Origin: a virus
IMG/VR virus record: IMGVR_UViG_3300014913_000044
Location: 1 to 33,177 of that record
Reading direction: 5' to 3' (one strand)
DNA: 33,177 nt
Positions within the stretch are counted from its first letter, which is position 1. Every line of letters starts with the position of its first letter. The notes under the pieces are model-generated. The model did no database searches and had not been told where the DNA came from. It saw nothing but the letters and a program-made list of their open reading frames with translations. The position numbers were made by a program, and so were the translations under genes. This document shows positions 22,627 through 30,517 of this stretch, piece by piece.

Positions 22627-24189
22627 ATGCCACCACGGAAATTTAAACACCTCGATTCATCTGAAGAAGTCCGACGCACCGCCCTGGGCGAACAGCCCAT
22701 GCGGAATAACCTCTACGGTCCCGGCGGTAAGATGCTCGCCGAGATCCAAAAGTACGACCCCAAATCCGACACGTACCTCTTGGTCAGCAGGGGACTCGGT
22801 GGCGTTCCGGGACAAGCGGGGGGGCGGAGACTCGCTGGAGTTCCTCGCCGCGTAGAAGATCCGGGAACCATTGCACCACTCGAGAATGGTACAGTAGTTG
22901 TTGTCGATACCTCTCTGGGGTTTCCGTATATCGACGGTGTCCTGAACATCAACGCTTCGAGCGAAAAACGTGAACGTGCTCCGCGGCCCCCGTCGCTCGC
23001 CGGTGCTGAAGGGTCTACTGTCACTGAAGCGATGGTCACGGACGGAATGCCGGGGTATTACAAAAACGTCCAGACTCCGGATGACGTAGTTCCTGGAGAC
23101 TTTGTTCGTATGTCCCCTGACGGAAATTACCTCGCTATTTTACGAGGTAAAGAGAGTCGCCTGTACGGGAGTGAGAAAGCCCAAATTTCCGTTATCGGGT
23201 TGAACGACCTGATTCGTGTGATTTGCGAGGACTACGAACACTTCAATGGTTTTGGGACTTTTAAGATTTCCAATGCTGAAGGACGCGGGAATATTGAAGT
23301 GCGAGGAGGCGCAGACCAGCTCAACGAAACCGGAGGTGATGAGGAGCAGTGGACCTTCCATCTCGATATCGGAGACCAGGGAGAATTCTTCGATATGCGC
23401 ATCACCACTCTTGACGGCAAGACTCTGTCACAGTTCAAGCTCACGCCTGACGGCCAAATAAGATTGATGGCGGTGAAGGGCATCGAACTCGTCAACGCTG
23501 ACGGAGCCCCCCGAAGTGAAGAAATAGGGGGCGACCACTATCGGCGAGTGATGGGCAGTACGAAAGATACAATCTCTGGAGCGGCAACTACGACCATCGA
23601 AGGTGAACGCACTACGAATACGTCAGAGAGTGACAAGAAGGTTATAGGAAACGACCAGGTCAAAACCATCAATCGAAACAAAGTTACACAAGTCGGAGGT
23701 AACTTACAGGAGACAATTACAGGCGGAGATCCTCTCACCGCAAAGCCTACAAATGTTGCAGTAGACCGACAGGTTTTGAATGGAAGCTACTTCTTGGAAC
23801 TGGGTAATCCTACCGCCGGGGCTAACCCCTCCGCCATGGCGGGGTACAACGTTTTTGTAAATAATGGTGAGATAACTTTTGGAGAGAACCCTCGAGCCCT
23901 CGCACCAGTTACGATGGCTAATGTAAATTTGAACACATCACAACCGAACTCCGTAGCTTTAGGAGGCACTGTGGGTCCTGGAGCAACCATGGCGGTACAG
24001 CACGCAATGTTGTTTGAACCCTTCTCTTCGATGATGGCTACGTTGATCTCGTTATTAGACTCCCATACACACGCAACAGCGTGGGGTCCTTCAAGTCCCG
24101 CTATGGCGCCTCAGCCCGGAGGTTTTTCATCAGCGTTGTCGTCAACTCTCCCCAATATCTCAAGTATTCGGGTCCTTATTGGGGCATAA
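22627..24189 (+). CDS. Baseplate spike/hub protein (gpV / gp5-like)
   Basis: The 520-residue protein begins at ATG 22627 without a Shine-Dalgarno site. An N-terminal OB-like part (KYDPKSDTYLLVSRGLGG) is followed by a variable middle. A repetitive beta-helix stretch comes next (residues about 300-370: DTISGAATTTIEGERTTNTS and then VIGNDQVKTINRNKVTQVGG), typical of trimeric central spikes. Near the C terminus comes LISLLDSHTHATAWGPSSPA. The HxH pair recalls the metal-binding tip seen in P2 gpV-type spikes. The role would be membrane puncture at the baseplate centre. No lysozyme domain is visible, unlike T4 gp5. Confidence 0.75.
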   Translation: MPPRKFKHLDSSEEVRRTALGEQPMRNNLYGPGGKMLAEIQKYDPKSDTYLLVSRGLGGVPGQAGGRRLAGVPRRVEDPGTIAPLENGTVVVVDTSLGFPYIDGVLNINASSEKRERAPRPPSLAGAEGSTVTEAMVTDGMPGYYKNVQTPDDVVPGDFVRMSPDGNYLAILRGKESRLYGSEKAQISVIGLNDLIRVICEDYEHFNGFGTFKISNAEGRGNIEVRGGADQLNETGGDEEQWTFHLDIGDQGEFFDMRITTLDGKTLSQFKLTPDGQIRLMAVKGIELVNADGAPRSEEIGGDHYRRVMGSTKDTISGAATTTIEGERTTNTSESDKKVIGNDQVKTINRNKVTQVGGNLQETITGGDPLTAKPTNVAVDRQVLNGSYFLELGNPTAGANPSAMAGYNVFVNNGEITFGENPRALAPVTMANVNLNTSQPNSVALGGTVGPGATMAVQHAMLFEPFSSMMATLISLLDSHTHATAWGPSSPAMAPQPGGFSSALSSTLPNISSIRVLIGA

Positions 24190-24196
24190 TCGCGGC

Positions 24197-24225
24197 TTGT
24201 ATAAGGCGCACGGACATCCTATACT
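24197..24225 (+). promoter_or_regulatory. Candidate promoter (TTGTAT-N17-TATACT)
   Basis: TTGTAT (24197-24202) and TATACT (24220-24225) are separated by exactly 17 bp in the 88-bp gap before the gene at 24278, leaving a leader of about 45 nt with an aacggagg ribosome site. It shares the TTGT-type -35 and 17-bp spacing with the boxes at 10074 and 13613. Confidence 0.55.
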
Positions 24226-24277
24226 TGGTTCAGCAAATTTGAGAGAGCGAGGCTCCCTACAACGGAGGGTTTGAGAA

Positions 24278-25207
24278 ATGCCTAAACTAATCGCTGCAGC
24301 CTTGATCAATGACGTAACTATCCAAGATCCGTTCCCGACGGATGACAAGCTCGTCATTTCGCTTCCGCACAGAGCAGCGGGTGCTCCCCCCACGTTCGTC
24401 GAGACGGACGTGACACGTGGGCAACTCGAACGCTTGCGGGATCAGATGGTGGGGTTGGAATCTCAAGGATTGATCCGATGGAGCGTCGAAGCATCGGATG
24501 AAGATGAGCGCGCTGACGAGTTCGGGTATGAGGGCCTCCCCATGCTCAGCTGGATTGACGCAGCTGCCAACCCGCTCTCTGTGGGTGGTGGTGTCGCGGG
24601 TGGGACCATCACAGGAATCAACCTCCTAGGTGGTCAGGTCAAAGATCACGTCACTTTTGGGGACGTTGCGGACCCCAACAACTGGCTACGTCTCGACTTG
24701 CGCGTCACAGATATCGAGCTCAGTGGTGACTCGAATACGGGTGGCTTTTTCAATTTCAGCATTGTCGATGCCGGTCTTGGTAACCCGATTGCGGTGAACA
24801 CCTATACCCCCGCTGTCGGTACCGGGCCGTACGACCCGACTTTCGTTCCGGCTGAAATCATCATGGAAGTCGACTTTGCGAACGTGGCCCATACCTGGGC
24901 TGCTCTGGGTGCGGTGATCAACGGTGCTGCAGGTCCTGGTCCCGCCGATATCTGTCAGGCAGTGTGGGATGTCGGTACTGACCCGATTACCCAGGCGTAC
25001 GCAGCTGAGCGCTCCTCGGGGCTGCTCAACGGAGCCGGTTCCAGTCTGACTATCGGAGGCGCACCCGCGACCATCGATCTGATCGAGGATACCCGCGTGA
25101 TTTACTCCATCGCGGCTCCCATCGTCGGTGCAGCCGGTGACTTCGCCCAGATTGATCTCCGGACGAACAACAAGCTGGCTCAGATCAGCGCCATCCTCGC
25201 GGCCTAA
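24278..25207 (+). CDS. Beta-rich probable virion protein (309 aa), last of the plus-strand block
   Basis: ATG 24278 is preceded by cggaggg. Residues 1-90 are mixed helix and strand, with an acidic ASDEDERADEFG loop. From about residue 95 it is Gly/Ala/Asp-rich with alternating strands (GTITGINLLGGQVKDHVTFG, WLRLDLRVTDIELSGDSNTG, VIYSIAAPIVGAAGDFAQID), as in decoration proteins, fibres or spike accessories. Codon use is G+C-rich, suggesting high expression. It has its own candidate promoter and a strong hairpin after the stop, so it could be a monocistronic, abundant virion protein. Family not recognised. Confidence 0.8.
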   Translation: MPKLIAAALINDVTIQDPFPTDDKLVISLPHRAAGAPPTFVETDVTRGQLERLRDQMVGLESQGLIRWSVEASDEDERADEFGYEGLPMLSWIDAAANPLSVGGGVAGGTITGINLLGGQVKDHVTFGDVADPNNWLRLDLRVTDIELSGDSNTGGFFNFSIVDAGLGNPIAVNTYTPAVGTGPYDPTFVPAEIIMEVDFANVAHTWAALGAVINGAAGPGPADICQAVWDVGTDPITQAYAAERSSGLLNGAGSSLTIGGAPATIDLIEDTRVIYSIAAPIVGAAGDFAQIDLRTNNKLAQISAILAA

Positions 25208-25215
25208 AACCAAAA

Positions 25216-25249
25216 AAAGAGGCGCAACGGTTTTTCGTTACGCCTCTTT
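25216..25249. terminator. Convergent bidirectional terminator
   Basis: A 14-bp stem with one mismatch (25216-25229 with 25236-25249, loop GTTTTT) lies between the convergent genes ending at 25207 and 25253. On the minus strand it is followed by a seven-T run, making a classic intrinsic terminator; on the plus strand the T-run is short. Confidence 0.85.
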
Positions 25250-25252
25250 GGT

Positions 25253-25609
25253 TCATTCATCTTCAGCACGGATCGCTTCCTGCTCGAACGGATTATTATC
25301 CGTATCGCCAGTGAACAACCATGCCTTTACCGTTTCGTAGTAGTACCCAGGTAGGAAACGTACCAGTCCACCACGGTCGCGAATCTGGTCGCAGTGTTTT
25401 AGCTCATGGCGCAAGTTTCGGGGAGTGAAATCCTCCATCGAACGAAACATGATGATCTCACCAAGAGCGAAGGATGTTTTCTGCGCGTGTCTTCTATCCC
25501 AGGTCGCAGTGTCTTTGTAACAGTAGAGCTCCACGCCTCTTTCCGTGCGAATGTAATGCCCTCGAACTTGGGCCCACAAACGTAGAGCATCGATTAACCA
25601 ATCTCCCAT
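25253..25609 (-). CDS. Putative zinc metallopeptidase (HELKH)
   Basis: The 118-residue protein reads from ATG at 25609 (minus) with gaggagg upstream. It contains H68-E-L-K-H72, the HExxH zincin motif, with Gln75 just after and a C-terminal NNPFEQEA (residues 105-112) whose Glu could be the third zinc ligand. The arrangement HELxH..Q...NPFExEA is seen in small bacterial metallopeptidase-like families. There is no signal peptide or membrane span. It might act on cell wall, virion or host proteins; the substrate is unknown. It is the last gene of a minus-strand island and ends at a terminator. Confidence 0.7.
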   Translation of the reverse strand: MGDWLIDALRLWAQVRGHYIRTERGVELYCYKDTATWDRRHAQKTSFALGEIIMFRSMEDFTPRNLRHELKHCDQIRDRGGLVRFLPGYYYETVKAWLFTGDTDNNPFEQEAIRAEDE

Positions 25610-25618
25610 GCAACCTCC

Positions 25619-26245
25619 TCATGGGAGAATCCCTCGAGACCGACATTCTTCGTAAAATTGATCGAGCTTTGCGTACGCTTCTTCCACGCCCACCCCTAGC
25701 TCATCTTCGGGGTAAGTATACCGTATGGTAGGAGCGACTTCTTCGAGATCTTTTATCCAGCGTATTCTCTTGGTGCGTCTCTTGATATTGACACGACGAA
25801 TGAGTAGGACTGCGTCTTCAATCTCTTTGTCGTCCAACTTTTTGAGTGGTACGACCTTGCCAGCGGCGTTCATCCACATGTCGAAGTCCTCTATCCATCT
25901 CCAGTTTTTCGCGACTCTTGTGCTATCTAGTTTCTCTTGTTTCTCTGTTGATCGGGGTTTCACAGCTTTTCCAAGCTCACAATAGTAAAGCTCACTGAGC
26001 GTGAGTGCTACTCGCTGCTTTTCCCCCTTAACTATCATCTTTACTCGAACGTCTTTGGGCTTTACGCCGTTCTCTAGTTGGTGCTTGACTACACGCACAT
26101 CTAAGGCGTGTTTTTCACACCCCGGAATGTGGATGCGACTACCGTCCTTGAGTGTGGCTACGAGTTCCACACAGCAATCTTTTTGGCACCCTTGTATAGT
26201 GCACCCTGTGTGGTCAGACCGGTGCTTATGTAGATAATGTCCCAT
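25619..26245 (-). CDS. Cys/His-rich protein of unknown function
   Basis: The start is placed at the ATG at 26245 (208 residues), which has gaggaa 5 nt upstream; a longer frame from 26284 would run into the terminator stem. The N-terminal 60 residues hold a probable zinc site (HRSDHTGCTIQGCQKDCC and later GCEKHA). The C-terminal half (WIEDFDMWMNAAGKVVPLKK, LDDKEIEDAVLLIRR, then EEAYAKLDQFYEECRSRGIL) resembles a small domain common in phage proteins of unknown role. It ends 9 bases before the metallopeptidase start on the same strand, so the two are probably co-transcribed. Confidence 0.8.
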   Translation of the reverse strand: MGHYLHKHRSDHTGCTIQGCQKDCCVELVATLKDGSRIHIPGCEKHALDVRVVKHQLENGVKPKDVRVKMIVKGEKQRVALTLSELYYCELGKAVKPRSTEKQEKLDSTRVAKNWRWIEDFDMWMNAAGKVVPLKKLDDKEIEDAVLLIRRVNIKRRTKRIRWIKDLEEVAPTIRYTYPEDELGVGVEEAYAKLDQFYEECRSRGILP

Positions 26246-26260
26246 AAAGTTCCTCACACC

Positions 26261-26292
26261 AAAAAAGACGCGAGGGGGGAGCACCCCTCGCG
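26261..26292 (-). terminator. Intrinsic terminator on the minus strand
   Basis: The perfect 9-bp GC-rich stem CGCGAGGGG (26269-26277) with CCCCTCGCG (26284-26292), loop 6 nt, is followed on the minus strand by six Ts (26261-26266 on the plus strand are As). It would end transcripts of the small gene at 26305-26439, leaving the two downstream genes to read-through or another promoter. Confidence 0.85.
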
Positions 26293-26304
26293 CCTCGACG
26301 GCGG

Positions 26305-26439
26305 CTACTTGTCGTCGCCCTGGTTGTCGTCCGCATTCTCCTTGCGCTTCTTGCGGATGACGGAAACGACGGCCTCACCGCCGCGGAGGACCGCGTAGGT
26401 GGCGACGGGCACTATCAAACCTTTGAAGAACGCTCTCAT
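26305..26439 (-). CDS. Very small membrane-like protein (44 aa)
   Basis: The minus-strand frame starts at ATG 26439, preceded by aaaggaag, and ends at 26305 just before the terminator. The product is MRAFFKGLIVPVATYAVLRG followed by GEAVVSVIRKKRKEN and an acidic tail. It has a hydrophobic N-terminal helix, a basic cluster and an acidic end, so it is likely membrane-associated. The good ribosome site, adjacent terminator and G+C-rich third positions support it as a real gene. A holin-type or accessory lysis role is possible but not shown. Confidence 0.7.
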   Translation of the reverse strand: MRAFFKGLIVPVATYAVLRGGEAVVSVIRKKRKENADDNQGDDK

Positions 26440-26497
26440 TTTTTCTTCCTTTCGTAGTTCTACCCCTCAGAAGTCTGGAGGGCTGTTTCTGAGTACA

Positions 26498-26734
26498 CTA
26501 ACTTGTACCGTTTTCACCATCGGTTTTTGAAGGATCTGGGGACTCTTTTTCGAACTTTTCAGACTCTGAAGACTCTGGTTCCTCTTTCGACTCTTGGTTT
26601 TTTCTCTGTTTTCTCTCGGATAACCAATCCGCAGTTTTCTCGACGATTTGCTCACCGAGAACTGCCAGGACGGCTACCCCCACCTCAATCAGGATCATTT
26701 TCCAGGGTGGGCCACCTCTACCTTTCTTCGCCAT
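26498..26734 (-). CDS. Small single-span membrane protein (78 aa)
   Basis: The frame starts at ATG 26734 (minus) with aaaggag upstream. A basic N terminus (MAKKGRGGPPWK) precedes one membrane span at about residues 13-30 (MILIEVGVAVLAVLGEQI). A long hydrophilic Glu/Ser/Lys tail follows, with SESEKFEKES-like repeats. It is the first gene of the minus-strand island and shares its layout (short span, charged tail) with the gene downstream. The pair could be a holin/antiholin-like set, but no endolysin is recognisable nearby. Confidence 0.75.
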   Translation of the reverse strand: MAKKGRGGPPWKMILIEVGVAVLAVLGEQIVEKTADWLSERKQRKNQESKEEPESSESEKFEKESPDPSKTDGENGTS

Positions 26735-26768
26735 TGTCTCTTACTCCTTTCTTTGCTATCGTTTTTTA

Positions 26769-27005
26769 ATGACGTGGCACCAACAAACAGAGTCGTCGGA
26801 ACTCGAAAAATTGGGTAAGATTACTGTGCGGCTCATCCGTGTAATGACGTACGAGAAGCTGGCTCGGGCACAAGCTCAGCTTAGAGCCCACGGGGTGCAA
26901 ACTGAATTTCTCGATACGTTTAGGAAACACGCGGCTGCCGACCTGAAGAATCTGAGAAACCATGAGTCTGAATCTGGAGAGCGGAAAACGCGCAGCGACA
27001 GCTAA
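26769..27005 (+). CDS. Small basic helical protein (78 aa), divergent from the minus-strand island
   Basis: The frame opens at ATG 26769, only 34 bases from the divergent gene, and overlaps the next gene by 44 bases in another frame. There is no ribosome site at this ATG; an internal ATG near 26844 is an alternative. The protein is a charged helix (YEKLARAQAQLRAHGVQTEF) with no motif. The long overlap and weak start make this a moderate call. Confidence 0.5.
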   Translation: MTWHQQTESSELEKLGKITVRLIRVMTYEKLARAQAQLRAHGVQTEFLDTFRKHAAADLKNLRNHESESGERKTRSDS

Positions 27006-27720
27006 GGCCGCGAAGAATAGCGGGCTTTACGCTACTGCTCGTCGTCGATATGGCGGGAACATTACCGCAATGAAAGGTGATGCTCCGCTTGGGTTGCTCA
27101 TTGGGCACGTCTTGCGAGTTAACCCCGCACTCGAAGACGCACCCGCAATCAAAAGAGATCGGCGCAGAGGTTTTATGAAAGCTTCCATCAACGAAGCCCG
27201 TACAGTAGACATCCGTGATGTACAACTGGATGAACCCGCTACCTGCGCGTTCGTTTACGGTCGTGAAATCAACCGATCAGCATCAAGTCTTTATACCACG
27301 TATCCTAGTCTCTTTACGCGTGCTGACCGGAACCTGTGGAAGTGTGCGTACCTCTTCGTAGTTCTCGGAGCTCCTATTTTCAACTTTATCTGGCAAAAAG
27401 CTAATCCAATTATTAAAACAACCAAGGAACCTGTTTTTGTCAGGAGCGGTCGTGGTGGAAGGGGTAACTGGAAGATTGAGGAGGAAGTAGAGAAGAGCTC
27501 CATCAACACTGCCTATGATGATATCCTTTACGCCGTAAATTCGATGACGGCCGCTCCTCCTGGGTGGCGGCTCACGGAATTTCGTAAGCTCGTGCTTGTA
27601 GATTGTGAATACGTTTTTGAACTGTGGCGGCTGTACGGACCCGAAAAGATGGTCGGGTTTGGAACATTGCCGGTTCTCGGCTACGATCAGATGCGCACCA
27701 TCATGAATCGGGTGAAGTAG
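26962..27720 (+). CDS. Unknown probable virion protein (252 aa)
   Basis: ATG 26962 has only a weak site (ctgag). The protein begins with a basic, Ala/Lys-rich helix (SGKRAATAKAAKNSGLYATA) and continues as a mixed alpha/beta protein with many aromatic residues, including AYLFVVLGAPIFNFIWQKAN and LVDCEYVFELWRLYGPEKMV. Its TAG abuts the ATG of the next gene, so the two are likely a unit. The family is not recognised; the genomic position after spike genes suggests a baseplate-related role. Confidence 0.78.
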   Translation: MSLNLESGKRAATAKAAKNSGLYATARRRYGGNITAMKGDAPLGLLIGHVLRVNPALEDAPAIKRDRRRGFMKASINEARTVDIRDVQLDEPATCAFVYGREINRSASSLYTTYPSLFTRADRNLWKCAYLFVVLGAPIFNFIWQKANPIIKTTKEPVFVRSGRGGRGNWKIEEEVEKSSINTAYDDILYAVNSMTAAPPGWRLTEFRKLVLVDCEYVFELWRLYGPEKMVGFGTLPVLGYDQMRTIMNRVK

Positions 27721-29499
27721 ATGGGTTGGCAAAAATGGGAACTCGACTTACCCGACCTGTCTCCCGGGGCGGACCTCGCAAAAATCATTGATAAGCTCCG
27801 AGAGTTCCTGGAAGTCATTGTCGGAATACTCGAAACCATTCTTAATTTCATCACCGCATTCACTGATCCGCTTGCCTCCGCCATTAAGTCGCTCATCGAT
27901 AAAATCAAAGAAACCATCGAAGGGTTCTTGGAAGACGTGGGCGTCTACGTGTTACACGTGCCTATCCGCAAACGCCTGATGACCAACTTCCTCAACTTGG
28001 GGGATATCACTCCTGACTGGGCCGGGAACCTTGGCATTTTTGGAGAGGGTGTTGCAGACACTGATAGCCCCGGGAACTCTGGGCAGATTCTCCCGCCTTG
28101 GCAGGATGATAACCTGAACGACTTTTTGGTCCAGGCCAACCGTTACAACGGCGGGAATTACGGATTCTTTAAAACAGTCATCGAATCTCTCTGGGATCAA
28201 GGAGACATCAACCGTCCGCAATTCTTCGATGAGGATGATTACGTAGGTGGCGTCGTGATGTTGATGGGGACGGACTTTGATCCCCTTGGTTTTTTGGATG
28301 ATATTTGGAAACTATTCGGTATCTTCGATTTGGGAATTGACGGTGTTCCCAAGGCCCCTCGTCCTAAAGGATTGAAGGGTCGCGCAATCACGCCTATCGT
28401 AAAAACTTCTACGAATGCTACTGGGGGGAAGTTCAGTGCGTTCCTTGAATGGGAACCTGTCGAGGTTCCTATAACCCAGCTTACGGACCTGGGTGGTGTC
28501 ATTCTTTTCCCGGAGCGCTACGCCGTTCTACGGTCGAAGAACAACGTCAATGCTTTGGCTGCCAATTCGGTTCCGGATTTGATGGGTACGCGAACGCTTT
28601 CGAGCGGTGCTACGTTCGGACCTACCGAGGTCATCTATGAGGGTTCTTATGACCCCATGGACGTGACGTTTATCGACGAGGATATCGCTGCAGAACCTGA
28701 TGATTCTTTCTACTACACTATTGCGTGGAAGTTGAAGGGTTACAACGCAGACGAAGCTGTGACTGATGATGGGGGTACGCCATACGACTATTGGTACACT
28801 TCAAACGTTGTGCGCATTGTACCGTATCCGACACGTCCAGGTAGTACTCCCCCTGATTGGATTCGAACACCTTCCATTGCTTCGATCTTCCCACAGTTCG
28901 CCTATTTCTTGAGGATGATTGTAGCAGAGCTGGAAAAACTCGCAGGAAAGCTTGTGGGGGCTCTCGATTTCATCACCGACTATGTTGAGTTTTTAAAGTC
29001 AGAGATCGCACGGTATGAGGCACTGGTAAATCGCATCCTCGATGCTATAGAGGCTATTCAAGCCAAGTTCGACCTCCCAACTTCGGGTGTTTATTACCGC
29101 CTTTTCAAGGGTCAAGGGGGTAATACTTTCTTCATCCAAGATCTCGCTCTTTCTCTGAGATCCAGTTACGCGTCTTCACCTCCGTTCCACAAGGGTGACG
29201 AGTACGTCACAGGTGTTATCCTGATGACCGGAGGACCCGAGGTTCTTGTAGAGACTTTGATGACGCTCATGGGGTGGCTCTTTGGAGGAAGTGCTAGCGG
29301 ACTTACCCCTGTCCTCGAAGGTCTCGATACTGCGGTAATGGCGATTGAAGACCAATGCTTCGCCGAGGACATGTCCATCACAGCTTGTTCTGCAGAAACC
29401 GAGCTACCACTGGACCTCTGTGATCCTGGTGTAACCCCTGCGCCTACTGCTACATTTGGTCCGGACATGGGCATCGTGCCCGAGACCACGGAGGACTGA
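27721..29499 (+). CDS. Probable baseplate/tail protein with FnIII-like domain (592 aa)
   Basis: It starts directly after the preceding stop. Residues about 15-80 are long amphipathic helices (LEVIVGILETILNFITAFTD, IKETIEGFLEDVGVYVLHVP). Residues about 235-375 resemble a fibronectin type III domain (GKFSAFLEWEPVEV, YAVLRSKNNVNALAANSV, SFYYTIAWKLKGYNADEAVT). A second pair of long helices (about 400-450) follows, then a repeat of the motif seen near residues 155-190 (FF...DxYVxGVxLMxG). The repeat FDEDDYVGGVVMLMGTD versus HKGDEYVTGVILMTGGP suggests an internal duplication around the FnIII domain. No family recognised; structural by context. Confidence 0.8.
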   Translation: MGWQKWELDLPDLSPGADLAKIIDKLREFLEVIVGILETILNFITAFTDPLASAIKSLIDKIKETIEGFLEDVGVYVLHVPIRKRLMTNFLNLGDITPDWAGNLGIFGEGVADTDSPGNSGQILPPWQDDNLNDFLVQANRYNGGNYGFFKTVIESLWDQGDINRPQFFDEDDYVGGVVMLMGTDFDPLGFLDDIWKLFGIFDLGIDGVPKAPRPKGLKGRAITPIVKTSTNATGGKFSAFLEWEPVEVPITQLTDLGGVILFPERYAVLRSKNNVNALAANSVPDLMGTRTLSSGATFGPTEVIYEGSYDPMDVTFIDEDIAAEPDDSFYYTIAWKLKGYNADEAVTDDGGTPYDYWYTSNVVRIVPYPTRPGSTPPDWIRTPSIASIFPQFAYFLRMIVAELEKLAGKLVGALDFITDYVEFLKSEIARYEALVNRILDAIEAIQAKFDLPTSGVYYRLFKGQGGNTFFIQDLALSLRSSYASSPPFHKGDEYVTGVILMTGGPEVLVETLMTLMGWLFGGSASGLTPVLEGLDTAVMAIEDQCFAEDMSITACSAETELPLDLCDPGVTPAPTATFGPDMGIVPETTED

Positions 29500-29500
29500 T

Positions 29501-29767
29501 ATGCCGATGTATGATTATCGTTGTCCTGATTGTGAGTGCGAAACTGAAGAAATTGTGTCCGACATCGCCACAGTCGTTTCATGTCCGGAGTGTGGAGCAC
29601 GCATGGTCCGATTTTGGAAGTCTGCGCCTCCGACTCTCAGCGCAATCATCCCGTCTTACCCTGGCTGTAAAGGGCAGAAAGCTGGGTATGTCCATTCGCA
29701 CGGCCCCAAACGTCCGGCTACTAAAATCCAATCTGGATACGGAGGAGCACAGAGTCCTAAAAGCTAA
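29501..29767 (+). CDS. FmdB-type zinc-ribbon protein
   Basis: The start ATG 29501 lies 6 nt after cggagg; an in-frame upstream extension belongs to the preceding gene. The product (88 residues) begins MPMYDYRCPDCECETEE and has two CxxC knuckles (C8/C11 and C28/C31: CPDC, CPEC). This is the FmdB-type zinc ribbon found in many short bacterial and phage proteins. The C-terminal part is basic and disordered. Such ribbons bind nucleic acid or proteins; the role here is unknown. A hairpin follows the stop. Confidence 0.85.
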   Translation: MPMYDYRCPDCECETEEIVSDIATVVSCPECGARMVRFWKSAPPTLSAIIPSYPGCKGQKAGYVHSHGPKRPATKIQSGYGGAQSPKS

Positions 29768-29769
29768 AA

Positions 29770-29791
29770 AGGAGGGCACGAACGCCCTCCT
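29770..29791 (+). terminator. Hairpin after the zinc-ribbon gene
   Basis: AGGAGGGC (29770-29777) pairs with GCCCTCCT (29784-29791) across a 6-nt loop, starting three bases after the TAA. There is no T-run after it, so it may be a weak or factor-dependent terminator or an mRNA 3' end. The next gene has its own -10 box. Confidence 0.6.
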
Positions 29792-29868
29792 AGGTGGGAT
29801 CCACCAGTTTCCAAAGCCAGAGGGTCCCAGTTCTTTTACCAAGGATTTCTATCCTGTGAGAAATGCCC

Positions 29869-29874
29869 TATAAT
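29869..29874 (+). promoter_or_regulatory. Candidate -10 box for a near-leaderless gene (TATAAT)
   Basis: A perfect TATAAT is separated by nine bases from ATG 29884. The expected transcript start would be 2-3 bases before that ATG. No good -35 is visible. The geometry equals that at the spike gene (22612 to 22627). Confidence 0.45.
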
Positions 29875-29883
29875 ACTATTGTC

Positions 29884-30516
29884 ATGAGAAACGGACTTCT
29901 CAAGTACGCTGGTGGTGTGTGGTTTCGGCCGCCTGGAGTTCCCTTTACATTTGCAGGATCTCCCGACTACCAAGAGCGCCTTACGGGTATGACCAAGTGG
30001 GCTCCGCGTGGGATGGTGGAAAATGTAGCCGAGGGGCTCCAAGAAGGTCGTACTGTAGAAGAGCTGGCGCAAGAGGAGCGTAGCAAAGGACTTCTCAAGA
30101 GCCTTGGTGTCGGAGCTTTGGCGGGTGGCACTGCTGGAGGAGTGGCGGGACGCGTTGTGGGAGGAGAAGCCGTCGCGGCTCCTTTCAAGGAACTCCTGTC
30201 TAAAGGCGTCTCGCGAAACACTCTTAAGGGTTTGTGGAAAATTCCAGGCTCAGCGAAACTACTCCCGTTGCTCGGGATCGGAGGTGGGTTGCTCGCCGGT
30301 GGTGCGCTCTGGGGGGCTGGTAGAGGCCGACGAGAGAGTCAGGCACGCCAGGTATCCCGAGGGCTTCTCGCTGAACGCGTATTACAGAGAAACGCACTAA
30401 AAGAGGCCCTAAAAACAGAACAGCCGTACAACCAGCCGCTTCTCAGAGGAGTTCCGCTCACAAGTGCGTCAGCAGACACTCCGTATGCTGTGAACTTGCC
30501 CTACTCGGGGATGTAA
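29884..30516 (+). CDS. Protein with two Gly-rich hydrophobic helices (210 aa)
   Basis: The start is set at ATG 29884 because the in-frame ATG 29863 lies upstream of the -10 box; the choice is uncertain. The protein has a soluble N terminus (LKYAGGVWFRPPGVPFTFAG). Two Gly/Ala/Leu segments sit at about 73-93 (LGVGALAGGTAGGVAGRVVG) and 126-146 (LLPLLGIGGGLLAGGALWGA), separated by basic residues. A basic, Gln/Pro-rich tail follows. The GxxxG-like spacing suggests packed membrane helices. Its context with the next gene points to a pair of membrane-active virion or ejection proteins. No family recognised. Confidence 0.78.
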   Translation: MRNGLLKYAGGVWFRPPGVPFTFAGSPDYQERLTGMTKWAPRGMVENVAEGLQEGRTVEELAQEERSKGLLKSLGVGALAGGTAGGVAGRVVGGEAVAAPFKELLSKGVSRNTLKGLWKIPGSAKLLPLLGIGGGLLAGGALWGAGRGRRESQARQVSRGLLAERVLQRNALKEALKTEQPYNQPLLRGVPLTSASADTPYAVNLPYSGM

Positions 30517-30517
30517 A

